64,000 nucleotides of DNA from Streptococcus didelphis DSM 15616 (GTDB taxonomy: Bacteria; Bacillota; Bacilli; Lactobacillales; Streptococcaceae). The stretch covers positions 62,001-126,000 of the forward strand of contig NZ_KB904196.1 of assembly GCF_000380005.1 (NCBI RefSeq), read 5' to 3'. The notes under the pieces were generated by a model that did not search any database, was not told where the DNA came from, and worked only from the letters and a program-made list of their open reading frames with translations. A program made the translations under genes and the position numbers. This document shows positions 1 through 11,800 of this stretch, piece by piece (the stretch's first letter is position 1; every line of letters starts with the position of its first letter).

Positions 1-1925
1 GCATTTTTAGCACCTGGGAAGGTTCCACTTGCTCGATAATTATTGGTTACAACCATGAATTCTTGTTTAGGGTCAATAGCTTTACCAAGATAGGTTAGGT
101 TTCGTACACGACTAGCATTAGGATTGATGAGACTGCCTTTTGCGTCATATTTATTAGGCTGGGTAATATCAAATTCATAGGAAATCCCGTCAATAACATC
201 AAAATTATAGGTACGGTAATCTGTATTAATTATATTTTGTACTTCTTTTTTACTAGGATCAATAGTATTGAATTGTCCTGCTGACATTTCCAACCATTCT
301 TTTAAATCTGCACCAGTAACTTTAAGGAGGGTTGCTACATTATCATATAAATAAAGATCAGCTACATTTTTAATAGCAAGAGGACCTGCTGGAATATCAG
401 TATAGGCAGATGGGTCATTGCGGGTTCCTGCCTTAAAAGGAGCCGCTGCTGATAAGAGAGGAAGACTAGCTTCAGGACTTCCAGCCAGTTCTTGTTTGGC
501 ATACCAGAGCTGGGCATTGTTTACAATTTGGACAGAAGGGTCATCCTTAACCAAGGCAAAATAGCTGGTAATAGGCGCGGTTGTTTGCCCAACTTGCTGA
601 CGAACATAAGCAATCGTTTCTTGATGCACCTTTTTTGCGAGAGCAAGGATTTCTGACTTAGCAAGGTTTGATTTGCTATCAATTTTTCTTATTTCAGCGT
701 GGTTAAGGTTTTTATTGACTGCCCACTTACCATCATTATAAGTGAGGTTAAGGTCGATAATGCCAATATGATCACCATATTTTCCAGCCATGGTGACGGG
801 AGTGCCATTAATTAAACCAGAGATGCCATTAACTCCCCCGTAACTTTCGTAGGGTCCATTGCCAATTCCCGAAGGGAATTCGGCGTGAGAGTGACCAGTA
901 ACAACGGCATCTACGCCAGCTATGCTAGCAATTTGATAGCCTACGTTTTCTTCACCTTTTTCATAGATATTATCGCCAATACCTGTATGGGCAAGAACTA
1001 AGATAATGTCTGCACCGGCATTTTTGATGGTGGGAACAAGGTCTGTGATTGCTTCTACAGAATCTTTGACAGTAACCTTGCCTTCTAAGTTCGCCTTATC
1101 CCAGTTCAAGATTTGAGGAGGAACAATGCCAGTAATGCCTATTTTGAGACTTGTTGGTTGACCATTTTTATCCTTGAAGGTTTTGGTGATGATGTCGTAA
1201 GCTTTGAAAAGGTTTTTTCCTGTTTTGCTATCCATTACATTGGCATTGACAATGGGTAGACCTGCTGAGGCAATTGCTCTTTCAAGATAAGGGAGGCCAT
1301 AGTTAAATTCATGGTTTCCTAAGGTAGAAGCATCATAACCAAGAGCATTTAAGGCAGCATACATGGGATGGGTTTCTCCTGGTTTGATAGGATTAATAAT
1401 GGCGGTGTAGGTTGCAAGTGGCGTTCCTTGTAGGATATCACCGTTATCAACCAGAACAGTATTAGGGTTTTCTGCCTTGGCCTGGTCAATTAAAATAGCC
1501 GCCTTGGCAAGTCCGATAGATTGAGAATCCTTATCTTGATAATAGTCATAATTAACTAAATTTGAGTGAATATCAGTTGTTGAGACAATCCGAACATCTA
1601 CTGTTTGACCATCAAGAGGGAGGTTTGCAGCTTGTTTTGCAAGGGGAGATAGCTGATTATTGTCATTTGCACTTACTGAAAGATTAGAAGTAGCTGGTTC
1701 AGCACTAGTGACTGGAAGGTCAGCAAGTTTTAGATTGCTATTTTGAGCACTGCTTGAGTTAGTGGTAATGGGTTGGTTCTCACTAAGGATTGGTGCAGAG
1801 CTAGTAATAGACTCGCTGTTTGCAATAGAACTACTTGTTTGATCGGCTTTGGCTACTTGTACAACAGTAGCTGAAGCAAGCATCGCTAAAAAAATAGCAC
1901 TTTTTGAAAAATAGTGTTTGGTCAT
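1..1925 (-). CDS. cpdB: Surface 2',3'-cyclic-nucleotide 2'-phosphodiesterase / 5'-nucleotidase (partial, 3' end outside window)
   Basis: The minus-strand frame is open from the ATG at 1925 to the window edge, giving 641 codons without the C-terminus. It begins with a signal peptide (MTKHYFSKSAIFLAML, cleavage near VAKA) and a Ser/Thr/Asn-rich stretch. The metallophosphoesterase domain follows, with the family motifs STTDIHSN, DNGDILQGTP, GNHEFNYG and VTGHSHAEF that bind the two metals. The 5'-nucleotidase C-terminal substrate domain begins after about residue 450. Family members hydrolyse extracellular cyclic or 5' nucleotides at the cell surface. Any LPXTG anchor would lie outside the window. 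The gene is divergent from rel. Whether it prefers 2',3'-cyclic nucleotides, cyclic dinucleotides or 5'-nucleotides cannot be settled from sequence. Confidence 0.9.
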   Translation of the reverse strand, partial: MTKHYFSKSAIFLAMLASATVVQVAKADQTSSSIANSESITSSAPILSENQPITTNSSSAQNSNLKLADLPVTSAEPATSNLSVSANDNNQLSPLAKQAANLPLDGQTVDVRIVSTTDIHSNLVNYDYYQDKDSQSIGLAKAAILIDQAKAENPNTVLVDNGDILQGTPLATYTAIINPIKPGETHPMYAALNALGYDASTLGNHEFNYGLPYLERAIASAGLPIVNANVMDSKTGKNLFKAYDIITKTFKDKNGQPTSLKIGITGIVPPQILNWDKANLEGKVTVKDSVEAITDLVPTIKNAGADIILVLAHTGIGDNIYEKGEENVGYQIASIAGVDAVVTGHSHAEFPSGIGNGPYESYGGVNGISGLINGTPVTMAGKYGDHIGIIDLNLTYNDGKWAVNKNLNHAEIRKIDSKSNLAKSEILALAKKVHQETIAYVRQQVGQTTAPITSYFALVKDDPSVQIVNNAQLWYAKQELAGSPEASLPLLSAAAPFKAGTRNDPSAYTDIPAGPLAIKNVADLYLYDNVATLLKVTGADLKEWLEMSAGQFNTIDPSKKEVQNIINTDYRTYNFDVIDGISYEFDITQPNKYDAKGSLINPNASRVRNLTYLGKAIDPKQEFMVVTNNYRASGTFPGAKN

Positions 1926-1980
1926 TCCTAAAAATCTCCTTGATGGCTAATATGTGAACGTGGATTTCTATTATAACTTT

Positions 1981-1994
1981 AAAAAACGCTTCCA
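1981..1994 (-). promoter_or_regulatory. cre-like site upstream of cpdB
   Basis: On the minus strand this reads TGGAAGCGTTTTTT, which matches the left half and CG core of the CcpA cre consensus but lacks the terminal CA. It lies about 55 bases upstream of the cpdB start, so catabolite control is possible but weakly supported. Confidence 0.3.
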
Positions 1995-2139
1995 GCAATC
2001 CTATTTACGAACCTTTTTATTCTTTCTTTATTTTTTGTCTATTTTGTCAAGAAAACTCAGATTTTAGTCTAAGGATTCTTTCTTTTTCTTTTGTGCTGAA
2101 AGTGTTAAAATAGGAAAAAGAAATGGATACGAGGAAGAG

Positions 2140-4359
2140 ATGGTCAAAGAAATTAATTTAACAGGGGAAGAAGTAATAGCTCTTACGGCTACTTATATGA
2201 ATGATAGCGATGTTGCCTTTGTTCAAAAAGCTTTAAAATATGCGACGGCTGCGCATTTTTATCAAGTTAGAAAATCAGGTGAACCGTATATTATTCATCC
2301 CATTCAAGTGGCTGGTATTATAGCGGATTTGCACTTAGATGCTGTGACGGTGGCCTGTGGTTTTTTGCATGATGTGGTTGAAGATACTGATATTACCCTA
2401 GATGATATTGAACTTGATTTTGGTAAAGACGTTCGTGATATTGTTGATGGTGTGACAAAACTTGGTAAAGTTGAATACAAGTCGCATGAAGAACAACTGG
2501 CTGAAAATCATCGCAAGATGTTAATGGCTATGTCGAAAGACATCAGAGTCATTTTAGTAAAATTAGCTGACCGTTTGCATAATATGCGTACCTTGAAACA
2601 TCTACGTAAAGACAAACAAGAACGTATTTCTCGTGAAACCATGGAAATATATGCTCCCTTGGCACATCGTTTAGGGATTAGTCGTATTAAATGGGAACTT
2701 GAAGATTTAGCTTTTCGTTATCTTGACGAGACTGATTTTTATAAGATTTCCCATATGATGAAGGAAAAACGTCGTGAACGCGAAGCCTTGGTTGATGAAA
2801 TTGTTGAAAAAATCCTTACTTATACGAATGAACAAGGACTCTATGGGGATGTTTATGGCAGGCCAAAGCATATCTATTCCATCTACCGTAAAATGCGGGA
2901 TAAGAAAAAAAGGTTTGATCAGATATTTGATTTGATTGCTATTAGATGTATCATGGAAACCCAAAGTGATGTCTATGCTATGGTTGGTTACATTCATGAG
3001 CTATGGCGGCCCATGCCAGGACGTTTTAAGGATTATATCGCAGCGCCCAAGGCTAATGGCTACCAATCTATCCATACGACTGTTTACGGACCTAAAGGGC
3101 CTATCGAGATTCAAATTCGAACCAAAGAAATGCACCAAGTCGCTGAATACGGGGTTGCAGCTCACTGGGCCTATAAAAAAGGGATAAAAGGAAAAGTTAA
3201 TCAAAACGACCAAAAAGTTGGGATGAATTGGATTAATGAATTAGTGGAACTTCAGGATGCGTCAGATGGTGATGCTAAAGGTTTTGTAGACTCTGTTAAA
3301 GAAGATATCTTTTCAGAACGCATCTATGTTTTTACCCCAACTGGTGCAGTCCAGGAATTGCCCAAAGATTCAGGTCCGATTGATTTTGCCTATGCTATCC
3401 ATACCCAGGTTGGCGAGAAAGCGACAGGTGCCAAGGTTAATGGTCGGATGATTCCACTAACCTCTAAATTAAAAACAGGTGACGTTGTTGAAATTGTTAC
3501 CAACCCTAATTCATTTGGTCCAAGTAGGGACTGGATAAAAATTGTAAAAACCAATAAGGCTCGCAATAAAATACGTCAATTCTTTAAAAATCAAGACAAG
3601 GAATTGTCCATCAATAAGGGCCGTGAATTATTAGTTGGTTATTTCCAAGAACAGGGACATATAGCTAATAGATACCTTGACCGTAAGAGTATAGAAGAGA
3701 TACTCCCTCGTTTAAGTGTCAAGAGTGTTGAGTCCCTATATGCAGCTGTTGGTTTTGGAGATATTAGTCCCGTATCAGTCTTTAATAAATTAACAGAAAA
3801 AGAACGCCGTCAGGAAGAACGTGCTAAGGCTAAGGCAGAAGCTGAAGAATTAGTTAAGGGTGGCGAAATTAAGCATGAAAATAAGGATGTGCTTAAGGTT
3901 AGAAGTGAAAATGGAGTTATTATCCAAGGAGCTACAGGACTACTGATGCGTATTGCCAAGTGCTGTAATCCTGTACCAGGCGACCCTATTGAAGGTTACA
4001 TTACCAAAGGCCGGGGAATAGCTATTCATAGAGCAGATTGTAATAATATCAAGAACCAAGAAAACTATGAACAACGCTTGATAGATGTAGAATGGGATAT
4101 GGAAACTTCTAGCAAGGATTATCAGGCAGAAATTGATATCTATGGTTTAAACCGTACAGGTCTTTTAAATGATGTCCTGCAAATCCTATCTAATTCAACC
4201 AAAAGCATTTCTGCTGTAAATGCCCAACCAACCAAAGACATGAAGTTTGCCAATATCCATGTTAGCTTTGGAATTCCCAATTTAACCTATTTGACTACGG
4301 TTGTTGAAAAGATAAAGGCAGTCCCTGATATCTACAATGTTAAACGAACTAACGGCTAA
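2140..4359 (+). CDS. rel: Bifunctional (p)ppGpp synthetase/hydrolase, RelA/SpoT family
   Basis: This 739-residue protein makes and degrades (p)ppGpp in the stringent response. The N-terminal HD hydrolase domain is intact (HPIQ at 53-56, HD at 77-78 followed by VVED). The synthetase domain at about 230-350 carries [22 protein letters not shown] domain lies at about 395-455 ([16 protein letters not shown]). The CCNPVPGD zinc-finger region and a C-terminal ACT domain complete the full-length long-RSH layout. Both catalytic halves look functional, as in the single Rel of Firmicutes. A GAGGAAG ribosome site precedes the ATG. It is followed nine bases later by the likely co-transcribed dtd, as in the rel-streptokinase region of pyogenic streptococci. 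Confidence 0.97.
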   Translation: MVKEINLTGEEVIALTATYMNDSDVAFVQKALKYATAAHFYQVRKSGEPYIIHPIQVAGIIADLHLDAVTVACGFLHDVVEDTDITLDDIELDFGKDVRDIVDGVTKLGKVEYKSHEEQLAENHRKMLMAMSKDIRVILVKLADRLHNMRTLKHLRKDKQERISRETMEIYAPLAHRLGISRIKWELEDLAFRYLDETDFYKISHMMKEKRREREALVDEIVEKILTYTNEQGLYGDVYGRPKHIYSIYRKMRDKKKRFDQIFDLIAIRCIMETQSDVYAMVGYIHELWRPMPGRFKDYIAAPKANGYQSIHTTVYGPKGPIEIQIRTKEMHQVAEYGVAAHWAYKKGIKGKVNQNDQKVGMNWINELVELQDASDGDAKGFVDSVKEDIFSERIYVFTPTGAVQELPKDSGPIDFAYAIHTQVGEKATGAKVNGRMIPLTSKLKTGDVVEIVTNPNSFGPSRDWIKIVKTNKARNKIRQFFKNQDKELSINKGRELLVGYFQEQGHIANRYLDRKSIEEILPRLSVKSVESLYAAVGFGDISPVSVFNKLTEKERRQEERAKAKAEAEELVKGGEIKHENKDVLKVRSENGVIIQGATGLLMRIAKCCNPVPGDPIEGYITKGRGIAIHRADCNNIKNQENYEQRLIDVEWDMETSSKDYQAEIDIYGLNRTGLLNDVLQILSNSTKSISAVNAQPTKDMKFANIHVSFGIPNLTYLTTVVEKIKAVPDIYNVKRTNG

Positions 4360-4373
4360 AAGGAGATGTGACC

Positions 4374-4817
4374 ATGAAGATTATCATTCAACGCGTCAAA
4401 GAAGCTTCTGTTTCGATTGATGGGGGAATAGCTGGCGCTATCAAAGAGGGCTTACTCCTTTTAGTAGGTGTTGGTCCAGGTGATATGGCAGAAGATATTA
4501 ACTATGCTGTGCGTAAAATCACTCATATGAGAGTTTTTTCAGATGAGAATGGTAAAATGAACTTATCCATTCAAGACATTAAAGGAAGTATTTTATCTGT
4601 TTCTCAGTTTACCCTTTATGCAGACACTAAAAAGGGCAACCGTCCTGCCTTTACAGGAGCTGCCAAACCAGATATGGCTAGTAAGTATTATGACAGCTTT
4701 AATGAACAGTTAGCACAGTTTGTGCCTGTTAAGTGTGGTGTCTTTGGAGCCGACATGCAGGTTAGCCTCATTAATAATGGCCCAGTAACCATTATCCTTG
4801 ATACTAAAAATCGCTGA
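4374..4817 (+). CDS. dtd: D-aminoacyl-tRNA deacylase
   Basis: The 147-residue protein hydrolyses D-amino acids mischarged on tRNA and also glycine on tRNA-Ala. The two family signatures are present: SQFTLYAD, supplying the carbonyl-stabilising Ser-Gln, and the C-terminal NNGPVTI, which contains the Gly-Pro chiral-selection motif. The frame can be extended to a GTG at 4368, but AGGAGA at 4361-4366 sits seven bases before the ATG at 4374, which is the better start and gives the usual N-terminus MKIIIQRV. It lies directly behind rel and is probably translated from the same message. The function is a housekeeping one in translation quality control. Confidence 0.96.
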   Translation: MKIIIQRVKEASVSIDGGIAGAIKEGLLLLVGVGPGDMAEDINYAVRKITHMRVFSDENGKMNLSIQDIKGSILSVSQFTLYADTKKGNRPAFTGAAKPDMASKYYDSFNEQLAQFVPVKCGVFGADMQVSLINNGPVTIILDTKNR

Positions 4818-4851
4818 TAAGCCCTAAGTAACTTATATGAAAAGGAAGGCT

Positions 4852-5697
4852 ATGACACTGAAAGATTTATTTCCAGATATGCAAGTGGGCTCTTTTCCCT
4901 TACCTGATCAAGATTGGATTAGCATTGAAGAAGAAGGGCACTACCTGCACTTTCCTAAGGACAGTTTATCAGAGCGAGAACAATTATTACTAGCTTTGGG
5001 GCGTGGCCAGCAAGTTTCACTTGGACAGTTAAGGTCGCCTTGGTATCATTATCTGCTTGAACATGAGGGGCAGCCTCCTGAGAGTTTTGAGAATTGTCAG
5101 TTGATTTATCTTAACCATCACCTTCCCTTATCTCTAGAATTAATTGATTTGTTAAGGGGTATGATTGGGCAAGTGGAGGCAGTCCTGCCTATCAGTCAGA
5201 CCAGAACAGCCCTCTTGTGCCCACAAGAGAGCTCATCAGACCTCTTGCAACTTTTAGGAGATCTTCTGCCGACAATTGAGAGTGATTTTGGCTTAGCCCT
5301 GACAATTTTTATGGGCAATAGCTGGCATAAGGTGGCTGCTAGCAGTTTGCGTGATTGTTTTGAAGAAGAAAATCGTTTGCTGACGGCTTATTTGTCCCAG
5401 AAGTCTGCTGGTCACCTTCTTACCTTTTCAGAAGTCATTTTGTGGGGACTCTTAACTGGTCAGTCTTTACCAAGTGTGATGGCTTATTTTAACCAAAGGA
5501 TTAAAGAAAGCAGTGAAGTGGCTGAACTTGTTAAGGCTATGTGGCAATCTCATGCGAATCTTGTTCAAACCGCCCAAAAATTATTTATTCACCGGAATTC
5601 CCTCCAATACAAACTGGATAAATTAAGTCACCAAACAGGCCTAAACCTGAAACATTTAGACGATTTAGCTTTTGCCTATCTTCTCACTCAAAAATAA
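4852..5697 (+). CDS. PucR/CdaR-type helix-turn-helix regulator (leucine-rich protein of the rel-streptokinase region)
   Basis: This leucine-rich protein has 281 residues. Its C-terminal 60 residues match the HTH_30 domain of PucR/CdaR regulators (AQKLFIHRNSLQYKLDKL). The N-terminal 200 residues have no clear domain. The start at 4852 is chosen because AAAGGAAGG (4841-4849) lies just upstream; an ATG at 4837 would place that site inside the gene. The position between dtd and msmK matches the gene called lrp in the streptokinase region of group A/C/G streptococci. That name is avoided here because the protein is not leucine-responsive Lrp. A strong hairpin follows, so it likely ends the rel transcript. 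Control of the adjacent sugar genes is an inference. Confidence 0.8.
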   Translation: MTLKDLFPDMQVGSFPLPDQDWISIEEEGHYLHFPKDSLSEREQLLLALGRGQQVSLGQLRSPWYHYLLEHEGQPPESFENCQLIYLNHHLPLSLELIDLLRGMIGQVEAVLPISQTRTALLCPQESSSDLLQLLGDLLPTIESDFGLALTIFMGNSWHKVAASSLRDCFEEENRLLTAYLSQKSAGHLLTFSEVILWGLLTGQSLPSVMAYFNQRIKESSEVAELVKAMWQSHANLVQTAQKLFIHRNSLQYKLDKLSHQTGLNLKHLDDLAFAYLLTQK

Positions 5698-5707
5698 GTT
5701 CTTGTGC

Positions 5708-5746
5708 AAGGTGCCCAAAAATATTTGGGCGCCTTGTCTATTTTTT
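5708..5746 (+). terminator. Rho-independent terminator after the rel-dtd-regulator operon
   Basis: AAGGTGCCCAAA (5708-5719) pairs with TTTGGGCGCCTT (5724-5735) with one mismatch and a four-base loop. A T-rich tract with six consecutive T follows at 5741-5746. Confidence 0.85.
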
Positions 5747-5760
5747 GAAAGCCTTTTCTT

Positions 5761-5769
5761 TGATATAAT
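5761..5769 (+). promoter_or_regulatory. Extended -10 promoter of msmK
   Basis: TGATATAAT contains the extended -10 TG at the expected distance from TATAAT (5764-5769). A TTGAAA at 5745 is too close to be a canonical -35. The start site would be near 5776, about 70 bases ahead of msmK. Confidence 0.6.
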
Positions 5770-5845
5770 AAAGACATCACTAATCAAAGTAGCAGTCCAG
5801 CTTATTTGACACTAAAAGACTGCTGACGCTATAAAGGAGCCAATT

Positions 5846-6979
5846 ATGGTAGAATTAAACCTAAATCACATTTACAAAAAATACCCAAACACCACTCATT
5901 ATGCTGTGGAAGATTTTGATTTGGACATTAAAGACAAGGAATTCATTGTTTTTGTAGGTCCTTCAGGCTGTGGGAAATCAACGACTCTTCGTATGATTGC
6001 AGGACTTGAAGATATTTCCGAAGGAGAATTAAAAATTGCTGGTGAGGTCGTTAATGACAAGTCACCTAAAGACCGTGATATTGCCATGGTTTTCCAAAAT
6101 TATGCCCTTTATCCCCATATGTCAGTTTATGATAACATGGCTTTTGGACTAAAATTACGTAAATACAAAAAAGATGACATCGACAAACGTGTCAAAGAAG
6201 CAGCACAAATTCTAGGCTTAACAGAATTCCTAGAAAGAAAACCTGCAGACCTCTCTGGTGGACAAAGACAACGTGTGGCTATGGGGCGTGCAATTGTACG
6301 TGATGCTAAGGTTTTCTTGATGGATGAACCTTTGTCAAACTTAGATGCTAAATTGCGTGTGTCAATGCGGGCTGAAATTGCTAAAATCCACCGTCGTATC
6401 GGCTCAACAACTATTTATGTTACCCATGACCAAACAGAAGCTATGACCTTGGCTGACCGTATTGTTATCATGAGTGCTACTAAAAATCCTCAAGGAAATG
6501 GTACTATTGGTAAAATTGAGCAGGTTGGGACACCACAAGAATTATACAATTTACCAGCTAACAAGTTTGTTGCCGGCTTTATTGGCAGCCCTGCTATGAA
6601 CTTCTTTGAAGTTACTGTTAAAGATGGCCGTATTACAAGTGATCAAGGTTTAGATATTGCTATTCCAGAAGGGCAAGAAAAAATTCTCGATACTGCTGGT
6701 TACAAGGGTAAAAAGGTTGTTTTTGGCATTCGTCCAGAAGATATTTCAAGCAATCAAATCGTACAAGATACCTATCCAGATGCGAGTGTTAGAGCAGAAG
6801 TGTTGGTGTCAGAACTTCTTGGTTCAGAGACCATGCTTTATGTTAAGTTAGGAGCTACTGAATTTGCCTCTCGTGTAGATGCGCGTGATTTCCATAATCC
6901 TGGTGAAATGGTTAACTTAACCTTTAATGTTGCTAAAGGGCATTTCTTTGATTTAGATACAGAGCAAGCAATTCGTTAA
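5846..6979 (+). CDS. msmK: ABC transporter ATP-binding protein MsmK (MalK/UgpC family)
   Basis: The 377-residue sugar-importer ATPase has Walker A GPSGCGKST, signature LSGGQRQRV, Walker B VFLMDEP with the D-loop SNLDAKL, and switch histidine in YVTHDQTEAM. A C-terminal MalK-type TOBE/OB region starts near residue 240. In streptococci MsmK is a shared ATPase that energises several oligosaccharide importers (raffinose, maltodextrin, isomaltooligosaccharides). The lack of neighbouring permease genes here fits such a shared role. An AAGGAG ribosome site precedes the ATG. It corresponds to the abc gene between lrp and dexB in the streptokinase region. A hairpin separates it from dexB. Confidence 0.95.
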   Translation: MVELNLNHIYKKYPNTTHYAVEDFDLDIKDKEFIVFVGPSGCGKSTTLRMIAGLEDISEGELKIAGEVVNDKSPKDRDIAMVFQNYALYPHMSVYDNMAFGLKLRKYKKDDIDKRVKEAAQILGLTEFLERKPADLSGGQRQRVAMGRAIVRDAKVFLMDEPLSNLDAKLRVSMRAEIAKIHRRIGSTTIYVTHDQTEAMTLADRIVIMSATKNPQGNGTIGKIEQVGTPQELYNLPANKFVAGFIGSPAMNFFEVTVKDGRITSDQGLDIAIPEGQEKILDTAGYKGKKVVFGIRPEDISSNQIVQDTYPDASVRAEVLVSELLGSETMLYVKLGATEFASRVDARDFHNPGEMVNLTFNVAKGHFFDLDTEQAIR

Positions 6980-7005
6980 TAATCCCCTACTTGAGATAAT
7001 AAAAG

Positions 7006-8674
<1,669 letters not shown>

Positions 8675-8680
8675 GCAGAT

Positions 8681-8709
8681 AAGACAGAATAAAAGCTGTC
8701 TTATTTTTT
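8681..8709 (+). terminator. Terminator after dexB
   Basis: AAGACAG (8681-8687) pairs with CTGTCTT (8696-8702) around an eight-base loop and is followed by ATTTTTT. Confidence 0.8.
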
Positions 8710-8716
8710 ATAGTTT

Positions 8717-8733
8717 TAGAAAGCGCTTGTGCA
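8717..8733 (+). promoter_or_regulatory. cre-like site 1 upstream of pullulanase gene
   Basis: TAGAAAGCGCTTGTGCA shares the AGAAAGCGCTTG core with a second copy 66 bases downstream. It matches the left half and CG core of the CcpA operator but not the right end. Two copies before a starch-degrading enzyme support carbon catabolite control. Confidence 0.45.
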
Positions 8734-8782
8734 ATTAATTCAAGCTTCTTAAAGCTATCAAAATAAGTCTCTTAAAACAATT

Positions 8783-8799
8783 AAGAAAGCGCTTGCTTT
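8783..8799 (+). promoter_or_regulatory. cre-like site 2 upstream of pullulanase gene
   Basis: AAGAAAGCGCTTGCTTT has two mismatches to the CcpA cre consensus and is the better of the two copies. It lies about 50 bases upstream of the start codon, near the expected promoter. Confidence 0.55.
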
Positions 8800-8850
8800 A
8801 TTGCTATAGAGACCTTATACTTATATTAAAGAAAGTTTAAGGAGAAGATT

Positions 8851-11800
8851 ATGCATCAGGTAATTCTAAAAAAGCAAGCCACACAGCTAGCAGAAAAAAG
8901 ACAGGTCTTTGCTATCAGACGGTTAAAGTTAGGGGTGGCCTCAGTTACCATTGCTTCAAGCTTATTATTTCTGGGGGCTAGGGTTGCGGCTGATGAACTA
9001 GCAGAAGTATCAGTTCCAAGGATTGTTAAAAGTGACCTTCGAGATTCTATAATCGCAGAGCAAGTAGGTCAGACTGAGTCTCTACAGGACTTAGGTGCTC
9101 TTGAAATAGCAGCTCCAGTTGACTCTGATGAAGCAAAGCAGGAAAAAGAGCTTAGTGGAGATGTCAGTCAAGTAGGTTTAGACAAGCCTTCTCCAGAAGG
9201 CACTCTTTCTTTAGAAAGTGCTAAGCAGTTGGTAGCAGGTCAAACAGCCCCTGTAAGTGAAGCTCCTTTAAAAGAGGCCATTCTTCCCAAAGCTGATCAG
9301 CCTATTGAATCAGGTTTTATTAGGATGCACTACCAAAAGTTACCTTCTGAAGACTTAGCTAGTATTGGCCTCTGGACTTGGGAAGATGTAGCGACTCCAT
9401 CAGGAAAAAATGGGGCCTGGCCACAAGGAGCTACAAGCTTTTCCCAAGCAAAAGCTGATGACTATGGTCTCTATCTGGATATAAAAATGTCTGAAGGCCC
9501 AAGAAATATGATTAAATGGTTGATAAATAATAGTAAAGGAGAGAATCTTACTGGGGATAAGTCACTAGACATTCTTAGTCAAACCATAAAGGAAGTTTGG
9601 TTTGACCAGAACTATAAAACTTACTACTATCAACCACAAAAAGCAGGAACAGTCAGAATCAATTATTTCAGAACAGATGGCAACTATGATGATAAAGCTC
9701 TATGGATTTGGGGCAATGTTGATAAATCTGTTTCTAGTCAATTAAAGACTTGGCCAGATGGCCTTTCTTTCAAAAAAGGTGGAGACTATGGTGCTTACCT
9801 TGATGTGGCATTAAGTGACTTACCCAATGAAATAGGCTTCATACTTCTAGATAAAAGTAAGAGTGGAGATGCTGTCAAAATTAGACAGGAAGATTATAAA
9901 TTTACAAATCTAAAAAATCATAGTCAAATCTTCTTAAGAGATGATGATGCTAGTGTTTATACCAATCCTTTCTTTGTCAATACGGTTCGTATTTTAGGCG
10001 CACAGCAGATTAGTCCACATAGGATTCAAGCTAGTCTAACCAGTTTTGAAGGACTTGATAAGCCAAGCCTATTAAAAGATTTAAAAGTTACTGCTAAGAC
10101 TAGTGCCTCTATTTCCATAACTGATATTTTGCTTCAACCTGAATCAAAAACAATCTTAATTTCAGGAGACTTTTCAGCAGCAGATGGGCCTTATCAAGTG
10201 ACTTACAAATCGGACACCTTTACAGCAAGCAGTAATTGGCAATATAAGGATGCCCTTTATGCCTATGATGGGCCTTTAGGAGCAAGGCTATCTGAAAATG
10301 GTCAAGAAGTAGATGTGACTCTTTGGTCACCTAGTGCAGAAAAAGTAGACCTTATTATCTATGATAAGACTGATCAAGATCATGTTCTTGCTAAAGCTGC
10401 TATGACAAAAGGTGACAAGGGAGAATGGTCTATAAAGCTTAATCAAGGGTCACATCTTGGAATCACTGATTATAGTGGCTATTATTATCACTTTGATATT
10501 ATACGTGATGGCAAATCACATTTGGTTTTAGACCCCTATGCTAAATCCTTGGCAGCCTGGAACTCAGAATTAGCTGATAAGGGACCAGCGTATGCTCTTG
10601 CTAAAGCTGCTTTTGTTAACCCTAGCCAGCTTGGTCCAAAAGACTTGACCTATGCTAATATTCAGAACTTTAAAAATAGAGAAGATGCTATTATCTATGA
10701 AGCACATGTTAGAGATTTTACATCAGACACTGCTATTTCTGGCGAGCTCAAAAATCATTTTGGGACTTTTTCTGCCTTTACAGAACGCCTTGATTACTTA
10801 CAGTCACTAGGTGTAACCCATATTCAATTGTTACCAGTCATGTCTTATTACTTTGTTAATGAGATGAACAAGGAAGTATCTAACAACTATTCATCCAGTG
10901 GTAATAACTACAATTGGGGTTATGACCCCCAGAGTTACTTTGCCTTAACGGGAATGTATGCTTCAGACCCAGCTGACCCTTCAAAACGGATTATAGAATT
11001 TAAAAATCTCGTTAATGAGATTCATAAACGTGGTATGGGTATCATTTTAGATGTGGTGTATAATCACACTGCTAAGCTGTCTTTATTTGAAGATTTAGAA
11101 CCCAACTACTATCATTTTATGGATGCTGATGGAAGTCCAAGAAGTAGTTTTGGGGGAGGAAGGCTAGGAACCACCCATTACATGTCTCGCCGTGTTTTGG
11201 TTGATTCAATCAAATACTTAGTTTCAGAGTTTAAGGTTGATGGCTTTCGTTTTGATATGATGGGAGATCATGATGCCGAGTCTATTGAGACAGCTTATAA
11301 GGCAGCTAAAGCCCTTAATCCAAACATTATTATGTTGGGTGAAGGCTGGGTAACTTATGCTGGTGATGAAAATATGCCACAAGAGCCCGCTGACCAGAAA
11401 TGGATGAGTAAAACAGACACAGTAGCTTCCTTCTCAGATGACATCAGAAACATGCTTAAGTCAGGTTTTGGTAATGAAGGCCAGCCAGCCTTTATTACAG
11501 GTGGTAAAAAAGATATTTATGGCCTTTTCAATAATATTAAGGCTCAGCCAAATAATTTTACAGCAGATGATCCAGGTGATGTGATTCAGTATATTGCGGC
11601 TCATGATAATTTAAGCTTATTTGATATCATTGCCCAGTCTATTAAAAAAGATCCCGCAAAAGCAGACAATAATGCAGAAATTCATCGTCGTTTACGGCTG
11701 GGTAATCTGCTTATCCTAACCTCTCAGGGGACACCATTTATCCATTCAGGACAAGAATATGGCCGTAGCAAACAATTTAGAGATCCTGCCTATAAAGGTA